This document shows, piece by piece, positions 5,406 through 8,150 of a stretch of 8,150 nucleotides of DNA (its first letter is position 1; each line of letters opens with the position of its first letter). Origin of the DNA: UBA1046 sp050945515. GTDB taxonomy: Bacteria > Bacillota > Clostridia > Saccharofermentanales > DTU023. The position numbers and the translations under genes were made by a program. Location: NCBI GenBank assembly GCA_050945515.1, contig JBMNTB010000044.1:1-8150 (forward strand). The letters are read 5' to 3'. Below the pieces are notes generated by a model. It worked only from the letters and a program-made list of their open reading frames with translations, was not told the DNA's origin and searched no databases.

Positions 5406-6467
5406 ATGGATATACAGGTGCTGTTGAAGGACATGGTGGAAAAGGGTGTAGAGGATATTTTTATCATATCCGGCCGTCCAGTCAGCTGTAAGCAAAATCG
5501 GATTGTCAAAAACTGGGGAGAGGACAAGCTAACTCCTGCCCAGACGCAAGAGATGCTCCACGCGGTATATGCCTTGGCGGAGCGCGATCCGGAAACGTTT
5601 TTGAAGCGAGGTGACGATGATTTCTCATTTGCATTAAAGGGGGTATCCCGCTTTCGTGTCAACGCGTACAAGCAGCGCGGGTCGTATGCAGCAGTAATCC
5701 GGGTAGTGGCATTTTCTCTGCCTGATCCTGAGGAAATGCGCATACCACGCACGGTTTTGGATCTGGCAGAGCTGAGAAGGGGGATGGTTCTCGTCACCGG
5801 TCCTTCGGGTAGCGGAAAGACGACAACGCTGACTTGCCTGCTGGAAAAGATCAACGAGCAGCGTAACGCGCATATCATTACACTGGAAGATCCGATTGAA
5901 TACCTGCATAGCCACAAAAAGAGTATCGTTAGCCAGCGCGAGCTGATGATTGATACGGAGGATTATCCGTCTGCCTTGCGCGCGGCGTTGCGGCAAAGCC
6001 CTGATGTCATCTTGATCGGAGAACTGCGTGATATGGAGGCGATCGAAATCGCCCTGACCGCGGCAGAGACAGGACACTTGATTCTGGCCGCGCTGCATGC
6101 CTTGGGAGCAGCCAATGCTGTTGACCGCTTGGTAGATGCGTATCCTGCGGAACAGCAGGAACAGGTGCGCATGCAGATCTCCATGGTGCTTCAGGCTGTG
6201 GTCAGTCAGCAGTTGCTGCCCGCGAATGACGGTTCACTTGTGCCGGCGTTCGAGGTTATGCAGTGTAACAGTGCGATCCGAACCTTAATTCGCGACGGCA
6301 GAACACACCAGATTCCCTCCGTGCTGCAGACTTCGTCTGCGGAGGGGATGATGAGCATGGATGCCAGTCTGGTGAAATTGTATCGGGAAGGAATTATCAG
6401 CAAACAAACTGCCCTCACCTACAGCATATCTCAGGAATACCTTTTAAGACAGATTGAAAACAGATAA
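5406..6467 (+). CDS. pilT: PilT-type secretion/pilus ATPase
   Basis: Cytoplasmic hexameric ATPase of the GspE/PilB/PilT superfamily, 353 aa, the normal length for PilT. An N-terminal PAS-like domain (residues 1-100) precedes Walker A GPSGSGKTT (132-140), the Asp box LEDPIE (160-165), Walker B VILIGELRDM (201-210) and the His box (224-241). The PilT-specific C-terminal motif is present as AIRTLIRDGRTHQI (290-303; canonical AIRNLIRE), and there is no four-Cys zinc motif as in PilB/GspE. PilT proteins normally drive pilus retraction. The His box reads ALHALGAANAVDR where classical PilT has TLHTNSAAKTIDR. GGGAG (5393-5397) is 8 nt before the ATG. It closes the operon and presumably powers the F-type platform protein encoded at 2614. 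Confidence 0.9.
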   Translation: MDIQVLLKDMVEKGVEDIFIISGRPVSCKQNRIVKNWGEDKLTPAQTQEMLHAVYALAERDPETFLKRGDDDFSFALKGVSRFRVNAYKQRGSYAAVIRVVAFSLPDPEEMRIPRTVLDLAELRRGMVLVTGPSGSGKTTTLTCLLEKINEQRNAHIITLEDPIEYLHSHKKSIVSQRELMIDTEDYPSALRAALRQSPDVILIGELRDMEAIEIALTAAETGHLILAALHALGAANAVDRLVDAYPAEQQEQVRMQISMVLQAVVSQQLLPANDGSLVPAFEVMQCNSAIRTLIRDGRTHQIPSVLQTSSAEGMMSMDASLVKLYREGIISKQTALTYSISQEYLLRQIENR

Positions 6468-6556
6468 ACGTAAGACCAGCTTATAAGAAGTCAAGCCACT
6501 AATCGTATTGAGGTTGAGCGAATAGGCGCCGATATATGCCGGTCTTACCCATAAAC
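6464..6556 (+). repeat. 79-bp imperfect inverted repeat flanked by 6-bp direct repeats (MITE-like or structured RNA)
   Basis: GTAAGACCAGCTTATA (6470-6485) and TATATGCCGGTCTTAC (6533-6548) are reverse complements at 14 of 16 positions. The hexamer ATAAAC flanks the element at 6464-6469 and 6551-6556, with two extra C residues on the right side. The left hexamer contains the stop codon of the PilT gene. The interior can fold further: TCAAGCC (6491-6497) with GGTTGA (6512-6517), one base bulged. This could be a tiny non-autonomous insertion with target duplication, or a structured 3' untranslated RNA. No transposase is nearby. Confidence 0.45.
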
Positions 6557-6588
6557 ATATAGAAGTAGTCAGACAACAGAGGAGCAAC

Positions 6589-6622
6589 AAAAAAAGAGCC
6601 CGCCTAGACGGACTCTTTTTTT
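6589..6622. terminator. Bidirectional intrinsic terminator
   Basis: A7 (6589-6595), GAG, a C-A mismatch and CCG pair with CGG (6609-6611), CTC (6613-6615) and T7 (6616-6622) around a CCTAGA loop. The A-run and T-run at the two ends give a U-tract on either strand. It lies between two convergent genes: about 120 bp after the ATPase stop and 17 bp beyond the stop of the minus-strand surface protein. It should therefore terminate both transcripts. Confidence 0.88.
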
Positions 6623-6639
6623 AGTTCAACAAATACGGT

Positions 6640-8150
<1,511 letters not shown>

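Noticed and set aside
5273..5917. Minus-strand open frame (214 codons) opposite the ATPase gene
   Set aside because: It is antisense to well-conserved PilT coding sequence, has a Ser/Arg-rich low-information composition and no start context.
6470..6550. tRNA-like appearance of the intergenic inverted repeat (8-bp outer stem, about 79 nt, followed by CCCA)
   Set aside because: I could not find a convincing anticodon stem or a TTCGA-type T-arm next to the 3' strand of the acceptor-like stem, so a tRNA call is not supported.

Overview
The window looks like a chromosomal segment from a Gram-positive Clostridia-type Firmicute with roughly balanced GC content. The evidence is strong AGGAGG-type ribosome binding sites, frequent TTG starts, extended -10 promoters, a lipoprotein signal, and type IV pilus and MBG/YDG-repeat proteins of a kind common in gut Clostridia. 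A family- or genus-level assignment cannot be supported from the sequence alone.

Layout. (1) Positions 1-314 are non-coding. They hold a small hairpin, a pair of 15-bp direct repeats and an extended -10 promoter. (2) 315-1502 (+) encodes an AfsR/SARP-like regulator: winged helix, BTAD domain, then a C-terminal domain that reads as a degenerate GGDEF fold. A terminator-like hairpin follows. (3) 1589-6467 (+) is a tight seven-gene operon: a transglutaminase-like lipoprotein, a GspF/PilC-type inner-membrane platform protein, four small proteins with one N-terminal membrane segment each (minor-pilin-like), and a PilT-type ATPase. Genes are separated by at most about 25 bp, and two junctions overlap by 4 bp. 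(4) 6468-6639 is intergenic. It contains a 79-bp imperfect inverted repeat flanked by 6-bp direct repeats, then a bidirectional terminator. (5) 6640-8150 (-) is the C-terminal part of a large surface protein that runs off the window: alternating MBG/YDG-like beta modules, a (Glu-Pro)30 spacer and three membrane segments.

How it fits together. The operon encodes the cytoplasmic motor, the membrane platform and several pilin-like subunits of a type IV pilus/type II secretion-like machine. The only ATPase present is of the PilT (retraction) class. No PilB-class assembly ATPase or prepilin peptidase is in the window, and none of the pilin-like proteins has a canonical G|FTLIE processing site. The lipoprotein with an intact Cys-His-Asp transglutaminase triad probably acts outside the membrane on the machine or its substrate. 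The regulator upstream is the obvious candidate controller. The most interesting question is whether this is a distinct, PilT-driven envelope machine.
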